A stretch of DNA of 13,607 bases from Propionibacteriaceae bacterium (GCA_030544185.1 JAUNRO010000044.1:1-13607), one strand, 5' to 3'. Positions 7,166-13,591 are shown, numbered from the stretch's first letter. The notes: generated by a model not told the origin, from the sequence alone. A program made the numbers and translations.

Positions 7166-7184
7166 CCGCGGAGGGTCCCCGCGG
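7166..7184. repeat. Inverted repeat CCGCGG-N7-CCGCGG in a divergent intergenic region
   Basis: Two copies of the self-complementary CCGCGG flank AGGGTCC between the DUF1905 gene and the monooxygenase-like gene. It could form a hairpin or serve as an operator just upstream of the TACACT hexamer at 7199. Such GC palindromes also arise by chance at this G+C content. Confidence 0.25.
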
Positions 7185-7198
7185 GCACAGACCCTGCG

Positions 7199-7204
7199 TA
7201 CACT
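7199..7204 (+). promoter_or_regulatory. Candidate -10 element (TACACT) for the monooxygenase-like gene
   Basis: TACACT is a close TANNNT match 34 bp before the GTG start. A leader of about 27 nt would contain the GGAGG ribosome site. No convincing -35 was seen. Confidence 0.4.
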
Positions 7205-7227
7205 CCTCAGGGCAACGATCCACCAAC

Positions 7228-7232
7228 GGAGG
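7228..7232 (+). promoter_or_regulatory. Ribosome binding site (GGAGG) fixing the start at GTG 7238
   Basis: GGAGG is 5 nt before GTG 7238, an ideal spacing, and overlaps the alternative GTG 7232. It therefore sets the start at 7238, although the frame is open back to 6995. Confidence 0.65.
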
Positions 7233-7237
7233 TGAGC

Positions 7238-7786
7238 GTGAGCGAGGACCCGGTGACCGTCACGATCGCCCGCCGTGTGGTGCCTGGGCGCGAGGCGGAT
7301 TTCGAGGGCTGGGCGGATCGGCTGACCGAACTGGCCGCGGGCTATCCCGGGTTCCTGGGGTGTGGACGGCTCAAGCCCGGGGTCGATGAGGGAGACCCGC
7401 AGAACTGGCACGTCGTTTATCGCTTCGCGAGCCAGGACACCCTCGATGCCTGGGAAGCGAGCGCCGAACGACACCACCTTCTCGAGGAGGGTGCGGACCT
7501 GATGGAGACCGTCGCGGCCCAGAAGGTGTCGGGGCTGGAGACTTGGTTCTCGCTCCCGGGGATGCTGACCAAGCCGCCGGCGAAGTGGAAGATGTTCCTG
7601 GTCTCCGGGGTGGTGATCTATCTGTTGCAGGTCGTGGAATATACGGCGTTCGGGCGATTCGTGGCGGATTGGCCGATCCCAGCGCGGTTGCTGCTGATGT
7701 CGTTCCCCGTGACCGCGATCATGACCTGGCTGGTCATGCCGCGGGCGAGCATCCTGCTGCGGCGCTGGCTGTTCGGCGCCGAGTGA
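7238..7786 (+). CDS. Antibiotic-biosynthesis-monooxygenase-like (ABM) domain protein with C-terminal membrane helices
   Basis: The product has 182 residues. Residues 5-95 form a dimeric alpha-beta-barrel ABM/YgiN-like domain: VTVTIARRVVPGREADFEGW, then YPGFLG (36-41), NWHVVYRF (56-63) and a helix with AWEASAERH (71-79). The C-terminus has two hydrophobic helices, about 118-136 (MFLVSGVVIYLLQVVEY region) and 149-168. This architecture is known in proteobacterial and actinobacterial proteins of unknown function. No cofactor site is apparent, and ABM-fold proteins range from monooxygenases to heme-degrading enzymes and non-catalytic sensors. The start is set by GGAGG at 7228-7232. All four Tyr codons are TAT. 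The stop TGA abuts the stop of the convergent hotdog gene, forming TGATCA. Confidence 0.82.
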   Translation: MSEDPVTVTIARRVVPGREADFEGWADRLTELAAGYPGFLGCGRLKPGVDEGDPQNWHVVYRFASQDTLDAWEASAERHHLLEEGADLMETVAAQKVSGLETWFSLPGMLTKPPAKWKMFLVSGVVIYLLQVVEYTAFGRFVADWPIPARLLLMSFPVTAIMTWLVMPRASILLRRWLFGAE

Positions 7787-8143
7787 TCAGGAACCGGTGA
7801 CGCTGAAGATCGCCGCTGCGTGAGCGATCTTCTGGTCCTCGTCGTCGTGGACGTCGCCCTGGACCATCACCAGAGAGCTGCCCCGGTGCAGGGTCGTGGC
7901 GGTCGCGGTGAGGGTGGAGCCGATGCGCCCCGGGCGCAGATAGGTCACGGTCAACGACACGGTGGCCGCCTTCTGGCCCTCGGTGAGACCGGCGCCGACC
8001 TCCCGCCCGCAGGCGGCGTCGAGCATCGTCGCGAGCAGCCCGCCCTGCACGTTGCCGGTGCGGTTGCCATGGATCTCGCTGGTGGTCAGCTGGACCGGCA
8101 CGCCGCTGCTGTTGATGCCGACGTGATCGAGGAATTTGCTCAT
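7787..8143 (-). CDS. PaaI-type hotdog-fold thioesterase
   Basis: The product has 118 residues, the normal size for a single hotdog domain. Family features are EIHGNRTGNVQGG (residues 23-35), the long central helix GGLLATMLDAACG (34-46) with the conserved Asp42, and the beta-sheet region VSLTVTYLRPGRIGSTLTA. Proteins of this type hydrolyse acyl-CoA thioesters (PaaI, YdiI, 4HBT-like); substrate cannot be read from sequence. The usual HGG before the helix is QGG here, a variant seen in some 4HBT-like proteins. It is divergent from tatD, with a perfect inverted repeat between them. ATG 8143 has no Shine-Dalgarno sequence but a GAGACT hexamer 7 nt upstream. Confidence 0.88.
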   Translation of the reverse strand: MSKFLDHVGINSSGVPVQLTTSEIHGNRTGNVQGGLLATMLDAACGREVGAGLTEGQKAATVSLTVTYLRPGRIGSTLTATATTLHRGSSLVMVQGDVHDDEDQKIAHAAAIFSVTGS

Positions 8144-8150
8144 GGGGCAC

Positions 8151-8156
8151 AGTCTC
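8151..8156 (-). promoter_or_regulatory. Candidate -10 element (GAGACT) for the hotdog thioesterase gene
   Basis: On the minus strand GAGACT ends 7 nt before ATG 8143. It differs from the TAGACT found at tatD and at the left-edge gene only in its first base, with the same 7-nt spacing. This suggests a leaderless mRNA. Confidence 0.35.
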
Positions 8157-8168
8157 GCGAGCCCGAAC

Positions 8169-8184
8169 GGGGGTGAATACCCCC
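8169..8184. repeat. Perfect inverted repeat GGGGGTGAATACCCCC, candidate operator
   Basis: Six-base arms GGGGGT/ACCCCC flank GAAT in the 86-bp gap between the divergent hotdog and tatD genes. It covers the -35 position of the proposed hotdog promoter and is centred about 53 bp before the proposed tatD start. It could bind a dimeric repressor. A spurious GTG at 8173 lies inside it. Confidence 0.35.
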
Positions 8185-8216
8185 TCAGGTGTGAAATCCG
8201 GCGCGGGGACGCTCAT

Positions 8217-8222
8217 TAGACT
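8217..8222 (+). promoter_or_regulatory. Candidate -10 element (TAGACT) that sets the tatD start
   Basis: TAGACT is followed by exactly 7 nt and then GTG 8230, without a Shine-Dalgarno sequence. It lies inside the longer frame that opens at GTG 8173, so it argues for the shorter, leaderless tatD. Confidence 0.5.
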
Positions 8223-8229
8223 CGGGGGC

Positions 8230-9063
8230 GTGAAAAAGGAACTACCCCCGAGCCCCGAGCGGCTGCCGCGGCCGGTGGTGGACTCCCACTGCCACCTCGA
8301 CACCGCCAGCCATGCGACCGGTCTCTCGCCCACCGAGGCCCTCCAGCGGGCCGCCGAGGCCAACATCACCCGCATCGTGCAGATCGGCTGCGACGTCGAC
8401 GACTCGCGCTGGGCCGTCGAGACCGCTCACGCACACCCGGAGATCGTCGCGACCGTTGCGCTGCACCCCAACCAGGCCGCACGCCTGACCCGCGAGGAGC
8501 TCTCGGCTGCGTTGGTCGAGCTCGACGGGCTCGCCGCCGACGATCGCGTCCGCGGAGTCGGTGAGACCGGACTGGACTACTACCGCACGCGGGAGGATGA
8601 GGGGAAGACCCGTCAGCACGAGTCGTTCGCAGCGCACATCTCGCTGGCCAAAGCCCATGACAAGACGCTCGTCATCCACGACCGCGACGCTCACGACGAT
8701 GTCCTCGCGGTGCTCGACACCGAGGGCGCGCCCGAGCGGTTCGTCATGCACTGCTTCTCCGGCGACGCGGCGTTCGCGCGGGAGTGCCTGGACCGCGGCG
8801 GCTATCTGAGCTTCCCGGGGCCGGTGACCTACAAGGCGAACGAGGATCTGCGGGCGGCATTGCGGGTGACGCCCGCCGACCGGGTGCTCGTCGAGACCGA
8901 CGCGCCCTATCTGGTGCCGATGCCGTGGCGCGGCTATCCCAACGCCTCCTATCTCATCCCGCACACCGTGCGGTTCATGGCCGAGATCCGCGCGGAACCG
9001 GTCGAGGAGTTGTGCGATGCGCTGACGGCGAACGCCTTCGCGGCGTTCGGCGGTGCCTGGTGA
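8230..9063 (+). CDS. tatD: TatD-family metal-dependent hydrolase (DNase)
   Basis: The 277-residue TIM-barrel amidohydrolase has all the TatD metal ligands: HCH (H20, H22), E112 in GETGLDYYR, H150 in IHDRDAHDD, H174 in HCFSG and D224 in ETDAPYL. TatD enzymes are Mg-dependent 3'-5' exonucleases linked to DNA repair and quality control. GTG 8230 is preferred over GTG 8173 because a TAGACT hexamer ends 7 nt before it, the extra 19 residues are unconserved, and 277 is a normal length. It is the first gene of an operon: the nitroreductase start overlaps its stop as GTGA. In many actinobacteria tatD lies just upstream of rpf and rsmA; here the rpf slot holds a nitroreductase. Tyr codons are mixed (four TAT, three TAC). 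Confidence 0.95.
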   Translation: MKKELPPSPERLPRPVVDSHCHLDTASHATGLSPTEALQRAAEANITRIVQIGCDVDDSRWAVETAHAHPEIVATVALHPNQAARLTREELSAALVELDGLAADDRVRGVGETGLDYYRTREDEGKTRQHESFAAHISLAKAHDKTLVIHDRDAHDDVLAVLDTEGAPERFVMHCFSGDAAFARECLDRGGYLSFPGPVTYKANEDLRAALRVTPADRVLVETDAPYLVPMPWRGYPNASYLIPHTVRFMAEIRAEPVEELCDALTANAFAAFGGAW

Positions 9064-9704
9064 GCGACGCTGCGGAAGCGCTCGCCAAGGTGATCCGGGG
9101 CCGGCGGATGACCCGGCGGTTTGCTGGGGATCCGGTGGCGGAGGAGCTGGTGTCGGAACTGCTGGGATACGCCCTGCGGGCGCCCTCGGCCGGGTTCACC
9201 CAGGCGGTCTCGTTGGTGGTGCTGACGGGTTCTCGCGTACGCCGATTCTGGGCGGTCTCGGCCCTCCCGCGTGGTGTCAACCCCCAGCAGCTCGTGAGCG
9301 AGCCACCCAATGCCTGGCTGGCCGGGATGATGACCGCGCCGGTGCTGGTGCTCGTGTGGACCGATCGCGACGCCTATGTCACTCGCTATGCCGAGCCCGA
9401 CAAGGGGTGGGGTCCGGAACTGGAGCACCAGCCATGGTCTGCGCCCTATTGGTGGGTCGATGCGGGGATGGCGGTGCAGAACGTGCTGCTCGGTGCCCAG
9501 GCCCATGGGCTCGGGGCGTGCTTCTTCGGGGTCCCGCCCGATCGAGCGGACGCGGTGCGCAGGGAGTTCGGCGTACCCTCCGAGCAACTGTCGGTCGGCG
9601 CGATCGCGCTCGGGTGGCCGGCGGACGAACCGGGGGCGGCCGGATCGCCGCGCCGGCGCGTACGCCGGGACGCTGCCGAACTGATTCACGAGGAGACCTG
9701 GTGA
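9060..9704 (+). CDS. Nitroreductase-family FMN-dependent oxidoreductase
   Basis: The product has 214 residues. The N-terminal RGRRMTRRF (14-21) matches the FMN-phosphate-binding Arg motif of nitroreductases, and ALRAPSAGFTQ (38-48) is the flavin-contacting loop with its conserved Pro-Ser-Ala. GMAVQNVLLGAQAHGLGACFFG (136-157) is the characteristic C-terminal core helix and strand, and AIALGWPAD is the usual following strand. These enzymes use NAD(P)H to reduce nitro compounds, quinones or other acceptors; the substrate is unknown. GTG 9060 is chosen because its GTGA overlap with the tatD stop implies translational coupling and because the conserved region starts right after it. Its own stop overlaps rsmA in the same way. 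Confidence 0.88.
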   Translation: MSDAAEALAKVIRGRRMTRRFAGDPVAEELVSELLGYALRAPSAGFTQAVSLVVLTGSRVRRFWAVSALPRGVNPQQLVSEPPNAWLAGMMTAPVLVLVWTDRDAYVTRYAEPDKGWGPELEHQPWSAPYWWVDAGMAVQNVLLGAQAHGLGACFFGVPPDRADAVRREFGVPSEQLSVGAIALGWPADEPGAAGSPRRRVRRDAAELIHEETW

Positions 9705-10558
9705 GCGGACTGCTCGACGCTCGCACGATCCGGGAGCTGGCCGCGCGGCTGGAGCTGCGCCCAACCAAACAGCGCGGCCAGAATTTCGTGATCGATGCCA
9801 ACACGGTCCGCCGGATCGTCGCGCTCGCAGAGATCGGGCCGGACGACGTGGCGCTGGAGATCGGGCCCGGGCTGGGCTCGCTGACGCTCGGGCTGCTCGA
9901 GGTCGCGCGGCACGTGACGGCCGTTGAGATCGAGGATTCGCTCGCTGCCGAGCTGCCGATCACCGCCACGATCCGGGCGCCGGGGACGCAGGAGCGGTTG
10001 ACCGTGATTCACGCGGATGCGCTGCAGGTCACTCAGCTGCCGCCGCCGCTGCCGACGACGGTGGTGGCGAACCTGCCCTACAACGTGTCGGTGCCCGTGC
10101 TGCTGCACCTGCTTGCGACCTTCCCGTCGTTGAGCCGGGGGCTGGTGATGGTGCAGCTCGAGGTGGCCGATCGGCTGGTGGCGGCCCCCGGGTCGAAGGT
10201 CTATGGCGTGCCGTCGGTGAAGATGGCCTGGTATTGCGAGGCCAAGCGAATCGGCACCGTCCCGCCTTCGGTGTTCTGGCCCGCGCCGAACGTGGACTCC
10301 GGGCTGGTCCGGCTCGTCCGGCGCGATCCTCCGGCGACATCGGCCAGCAGGGCGCAGGTGTTCGCCGTCGTCGACGCCGCTTTCGGGCAGCGCCGGAAGA
10401 TGCTGCGGGCCGCGCTCGCCGGCTTGGCGGGGTCATCGGCCGCAGCCAGCGCCGCGATCGAGACCGCGGGCATCGACCCGACATTGCGCGGCGAGGCTCT
10501 GACGGTCACCGACTTCGCCCGCATCGCGGAGGCACTCAACACTTCACGGATCGTTTGA
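9701..10558 (+). CDS. rsmA: 16S rRNA (adenine(1518)-N6/adenine(1519)-N6)-dimethyltransferase
   Basis: RsmA/KsgA dimethylates two adjacent adenines in the 3'-terminal hairpin of 16S rRNA, a late 30S assembly step whose loss confers kasugamycin resistance. The 285-residue product has KQRGQNFVID (23-32), SAM motif I LEIGPGLGS (52-60), VEIEDSL (75-81), the catalytic motif NLPYN (124-128) and QLEVADRL. The C-terminal rRNA-binding region has FGQRRKMLRAAL. Length is normal. GTG 9701 overlaps the nitroreductase stop as GTGA, and the frame further upstream is unconserved. The usual actinobacterial follower ispE is absent; a DUF808 gene comes next after 175 nt. Confidence 0.96.
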   Translation: MSGLLDARTIRELAARLELRPTKQRGQNFVIDANTVRRIVALAEIGPDDVALEIGPGLGSLTLGLLEVARHVTAVEIEDSLAAELPITATIRAPGTQERLTVIHADALQVTQLPPPLPTTVVANLPYNVSVPVLLHLLATFPSLSRGLVMVQLEVADRLVAAPGSKVYGVPSVKMAWYCEAKRIGTVPPSVFWPAPNVDSGLVRLVRRDPPATSASRAQVFAVVDAAFGQRRKMLRAALAGLAGSSAAASAAIETAGIDPTLRGEALTVTDFARIAEALNTSRIV

Positions 10559-10688
10559 TCCGCGTTCGGCCGGGTCCGTTGGCCGCGGACGACTCATCGA
10601 TCGCCGCATCCGGTGTTCGCCGACCCGAGCGGAAAGCTGAGCGGCGCGTCAAGGCGGACACCGGGAGGTGGGGCGACCCATCTCCCCC

Positions 10689-10694
10689 TACCCT
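10689..10694 (+). promoter_or_regulatory. Candidate -10 element (TACCCT) for the DUF808 gene
   Basis: TACCCT fits TANNNT. Transcription from about 10701 gives a leader of about 33 nt that carries AGAGGA. A -35 is not obvious. Confidence 0.35.
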
Positions 10695-10720
10695 TGAGCG
10701 AGGATCGCACCGGGTTGACG

Positions 10721-10726
10721 AGAGGA
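10721..10726 (+). promoter_or_regulatory. Ribosome binding site (AGAGGA) of the DUF808 gene
   Basis: AGAGGA lies 7 nt before ATG 10734, good spacing, and confirms that start. Confidence 0.55.
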
Positions 10727-10733
10727 CGAGCCC

Positions 10734-11765
10734 ATGAGTGGCGGACTGGCTGCCTTGTTGGACGACATCGCCGCGATGGCCCGCTTGGCGGCGGCCTCGG
10801 TCGACGACGTCAGCGCGATGGCCGGCAAGGCCAGCTTGAAGGCGGCCGGCGTCGTGGTCGACGATGCGGCGGTGACTCCTCGCTATGTCACCGGCTTCAC
10901 CCCCGACCGCGAACTCCCGATGATCAAGCGGATCGCCAAGGGGTCGATGATCAACAAGCTGATCATCCTCGTGGTGGCGCTCGCGCTGAGCACCTTCCTC
11001 CCGTGGATCCTGACGCCCTTGCTGATGCTCGGTGGTCTCTATCTGTCCTATGAGGGTGCGGAGAAGATCTGGGAGAAAGTCAGCGGCCATTCGAAGGCCA
11101 AGCAGGCTCCGGTCAGCGTCAAGGGCGGTGACCACGAGGAGACCATGGTCAAGGGTGCGATCCGCACCGACTTCATCCTGTCGGCCGAGATCATGGTGCT
11201 CTCACTGAGCACCATCGCCCCGGAGGCCTCGCTGATCATGAAGGCGATCACGCTGTTGGTGGTCGCGGTCCTCATCACCGTCGGCGTCTATGGCGTCGTC
11301 GCGCTCATCGTGAAGATGGACGACATCGGCCTGGCGATCGCGAAGGGCAAGCGCGCGGGCTCTCAGGCGTTCGGCAACGCGCTGGTCAGAGGCATGCCCA
11401 AGGTGCTGGCCGTGCTGTCGGTCGTCGGCACCATCGCGATGCTCTGGGTCGGCGGTCACATCCTGCTCAAGGGTCTCTATGACCTCGAACATGACTTGGG
11501 CTTCGGCTGGAGCGCGCCTTATGACTTTGTGCATCACCTCGAGGTCATGGTGCGCGATGCGACCGGTGCCTTCGGCGGTTTCCTCGGCTGGATCGTGAAC
11601 ACGTTCTTCTCGTTCGTGTTCGGCCTGATCATCGGAGCCATCATCGTCGCGATCATGCACATTCTGCCGTTCGGCAAGAAGCACGGGGAGGACCACGGAC
11701 ACGAGCACGGCGAGCCGGCTGCCGCCGGAACGGAGGACGAGACGCCCCGGTCGCCCCAGGCCTAG
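10734..11765 (+). CDS. DUF808 / YedI-family inner-membrane protein
   Basis: The product has 343 residues and starts MSGGLAALLDDIAAMARLAA, the hallmark opening of DUF808. Family features continue with DDAAVTPRYVTGFTPDRELP and KGSMINKLIIL. Hydrophobic segments lie at about 75-105, 147-160, 167-190, 215-237 and 282-312, with the loops KGAIRTDFILSAEIM and DDIGLAIAKGK between them. The function of YedI-like proteins is unknown; transport has been suggested by family annotation only. The C-terminal tail is His/Glu-rich (HGEDHGHEHGE, 317-327), which could bind a metal ion or be a natural charged tail. All six Tyr codons are TAT. The gene follows rsmA but has its own promoter-like hexamer and ribosome site. 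Its TAG stop is within CTAG, shared with the convergent SdpI gene. Confidence 0.92.
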   Translation: MSGGLAALLDDIAAMARLAAASVDDVSAMAGKASLKAAGVVVDDAAVTPRYVTGFTPDRELPMIKRIAKGSMINKLIILVVALALSTFLPWILTPLLMLGGLYLSYEGAEKIWEKVSGHSKAKQAPVSVKGGDHEETMVKGAIRTDFILSAEIMVLSLSTIAPEASLIMKAITLLVVAVLITVGVYGVVALIVKMDDIGLAIAKGKRAGSQAFGNALVRGMPKVLAVLSVVGTIAMLWVGGHILLKGLYDLEHDLGFGWSAPYDFVHHLEVMVRDATGAFGGFLGWIVNTFFSFVFGLIIGAIIVAIMHILPFGKKHGEDHGHEHGEPAAAGTEDETPRSPQA

Positions 11766-12130
11766 CGGTCGGCGGCCACAGCGCGAGCGGCGCGAGCGGC
11801 AGAGGCGCTGGCGAGCACGATCAGGATCAGGCCCGTGGCTGCGAACCCCCAGGCGATCACCGTGACGAGGACGGGAGCCCGGCCGAAGAACGCGAACACC
11901 ATCGCGCTGGGCGGCAGCAGGAACAGGCACGCCAACTGCGCCTGACGGAGGGCGGCTCGATGGCCTGCCCGCCAGGCCTCATCGCTGGCCATCGTCGCCT
12001 GCACCCGGATGCCCACGAAATAGTCTCGGGTGGCGTCCGGGCGTGCGGCGAAGGCGCAGGCGATGAGGAAGATGAGGCACTCGATCCAGGTGAGCGCCAG
12101 GCCGGATAATGCAAGGAAGGGATCGGTCAT
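11762..12130 (-). CDS. SdpI-family membrane protein
   Basis: The product has 122 residues with three or four hydrophobic helices (about 6-28, 63-82, 85-108). The signature is DYFVGIRVQATMASDEAWRAGHRAA (residues 36-60), the conserved loop of SdpI-like proteins. Bacillus SdpI is an immunity protein against the SdpC toxin, but most actinobacterial relatives stand alone with unknown function, and no toxin gene is visible here. Two starts are possible. GTG 12136 gives a GTGA overlap with the aldehyde dehydrogenase stop, while ATG 12130 gives MTDPF and leaves 2 nt after it. I prefer the ATG; either way it is coupled to the upstream gene. It overlaps the DUF808 stop by three bases. Confidence 0.82.
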   Translation of the reverse strand: MTDPFLALSGLALTWIECLIFLIACAFAARPDATRDYFVGIRVQATMASDEAWRAGHRAALRQAQLACLFLLPPSAMVFAFFGRAPVLVTVIAWGFAATGLILIVLASASAARAARAVAADR

Positions 12131-12132
12131 GT

Positions 12133-13581
12133 TCACCAGCTCGCAGCTACGTATTTCGTTTCCAGGTATTCCAGCAGTCCCTCGTGCCCGCCCTCGCGGC
12201 CGAGACCGGACTGCTTCATCCCACCGAACGGTGCGGCCGGATCGGAGACCACGCCGCGGTTGATGCCGACCATCCCGGACTCGATCCGATCGGCGAACTC
12301 CAGGCCCGTGGCCATGCTGGAGGTCTGGATGAACGACACCAGGCCGAACGGGGTGTCGTTCGCGAGCTCGACCGCCTCATCGAACGACTCGAAAGTGGTC
12401 ACTGGGGCCACGGGTCCGAAGATCTCCTCGGTCATGCAGCGGGCATCCCGCGGCACATCGCGCAGCAGCGTGGGCTGCAGGAACCAGCCCTTGCCGTCGA
12501 TCCGCTCGCCACCGTGCAGCACCGTCGCGCCACGGGCCTTCGCGTCCGCCACAAGATCGAGACCGCCGTCGACCGCCTTCTCGCTGATCAGTGCACCGAG
12601 CTGGGTGCCCTCGTCGAGGGAATAGCCGACCTTCAACTCTTTGATCCGCTTGGTGAATCCCTCGCAGAACTCATCCACCCGGCTCGTGTGGACGATGAAC
12701 CGGTTCGCCGCCACGCACGACTGACCACCATTGCGGAACTTCGCGATCATGGCGCTGTCCAGGGCCGTCTCCAGGTCGGCGTCCGCGGCCACGACGAAGG
12801 GCGCATTGCCACCGAGCTCCATCGAGCACTTCAAGACGTTGTCGCTGGCTTGCCGCAGCAGTCCCTGGCCGACCTCGGTGGATCCGGTGAACGACAGCTT
12901 GCGGGTCCGCGGATCCTTCAGCATGGCGCCGATGACCTCACCCGAGTTGGCGGTGGTGACGACGTTGACGACCCCCGCGGGCACGCCGGCTTCAGCAAAG
13001 ATCTGCGCCATGGCGTACGTCGTCAGCGGCGTCGCCGACGCCGGCTTCACCACCGTGGTGCACCCGACGGCGAGGGCGGGCGCGATCTTCCGCGTAGCCA
13101 TGGCCAGCGGGAAGTTCCACGGGGTCACCAGCACCGAGATGCCGATCGGCTGCAGCTTGGTGATGATGTTGTAGGCCCCGCTGGGCGCCGTCACCAACGA
13201 ACCTCTGGCGCGGCACGCCTCCTCGGAGAACCACCGCAGGAACTCGCCGCCGTAGTCGACCTCGCCCTGTGCTTCGGAGTGCGCCTTGCCGGACTCCTGA
13301 GCGATGAGCCTCGCGATGTCGTCGCGCTGGGCCATCAGCAACTCCCACGATGTGCGCAGGATCTCCCCGCGCTCTCGTGGGGGAGTCGCGGCCCACTCGG
13401 CCGCCGCGGCGTCAGCGGCATCGATGGCGCTGACGCCGTCCGCGGCCGTGGCATCGGCGACCTGCGCCAGGATCTCCCCGTTGCCGGGATCGTCCACGGC
13501 GAGGTTGGCGCCGCTGCTCGCGTCCCGCCATTGGCCGCCGATAAACAGCCGGCCCGCCAAGGCCTTCTCATATGCAGTCAT
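12133..13581 (-). CDS. gabD: NAD(P)-dependent aldehyde dehydrogenase, succinate-semialdehyde dehydrogenase type
   Basis: The product has 482 residues, full length for the ALDH superfamily. Catalytic and cofactor residues are intact: N156 in PWNFP, K179 in VVKPAS, the FTGSTEVG loop (231-238), general base E255 in MELGGN and nucleophile C289 in NGGQSC. PFGGMKQSGLGREGG is the usual C-terminal signature. The segment EVDYGGEFLRWFSEEACR (107-124) is the form found in succinate-semialdehyde dehydrogenases (GabD), which convert succinate semialdehyde to succinate in GABA breakdown or the 2-oxoglutarate bypass. Other semialdehyde substrates are possible, and no GABA aminotransferase is visible in the window. 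ATG 13581 has AGGAG 5 nt upstream. Unusually for this window, five of seven Tyr codons are TAC. SdpI follows directly. Confidence 0.9.
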   Translation of the reverse strand: MTAYEKALAGRLFIGGQWRDASSGANLAVDDPGNGEILAQVADATAADGVSAIDAADAAAAEWAATPPRERGEILRTSWELLMAQRDDIARLIAQESGKAHSEAQGEVDYGGEFLRWFSEEACRARGSLVTAPSGAYNIITKLQPIGISVLVTPWNFPLAMATRKIAPALAVGCTTVVKPASATPLTTYAMAQIFAEAGVPAGVVNVVTTANSGEVIGAMLKDPRTRKLSFTGSTEVGQGLLRQASDNVLKCSMELGGNAPFVVAADADLETALDSAMIAKFRNGGQSCVAANRFIVHTSRVDEFCEGFTKRIKELKVGYSLDEGTQLGALISEKAVDGGLDLVADAKARGATVLHGGERIDGKGWFLQPTLLRDVPRDARCMTEEIFGPVAPVTTFESFDEAVELANDTPFGLVSFIQTSSMATGLEFADRIESGMVGINRGVVSDPAAPFGGMKQSGLGREGGHEGLLEYLETKYVAASW

Positions 13582-13586
13582 GTCGT

Positions 13587-13591
13587 CTCCT
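13587..13591 (-). promoter_or_regulatory. Ribosome binding site (AGGAG) of the aldehyde dehydrogenase gene
   Basis: On the minus strand AGGAG lies 5 nt before ATG 13581, fixing the start. The remaining 16 bases to the window edge are too short to show a promoter. Confidence 0.65.

Larger units (their letters stand above)
10559..10733. other. 175-bp intergenic region between rsmA and the DUF808 gene
   Basis: This is the longest gene-free stretch in the window. It contains a short hairpin GTCCG-N7-CGGAC (10574-10590) with no T-run, a weak candidate for the end of the tatD operon. It also holds a TACCCT hexamer and a ribosome site for the next gene. I see no small gene or RNA in it. Confidence 0.5.

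Noticed and set aside
8173..8229. GTG 8173 as the start of tatD
   Set aside because: The extra 19 residues are unconserved, the GTG lies inside an inverted repeat, and a TAGACT hexamer 7 nt before GTG 8230 lies within this extension.
8784..9059. Upstream extension of the nitroreductase frame
   Set aside because: It overlaps tatD and encodes Arg/Gly-rich nonsense; the GTGA at 9060 is the natural start.
9053..9700. Upstream extension of the rsmA frame
   Set aside because: It lies over the intact nitroreductase and has no rsmA-like sequence; GTG 9701 gives the family length.
11762..12130. Toxin-immunity locus built on the SdpI-like gene
   Set aside because: No SdpC-like toxin, processing protein or SdpR-like regulator is present nearby, and stand-alone SdpI proteins are common in actinobacteria.
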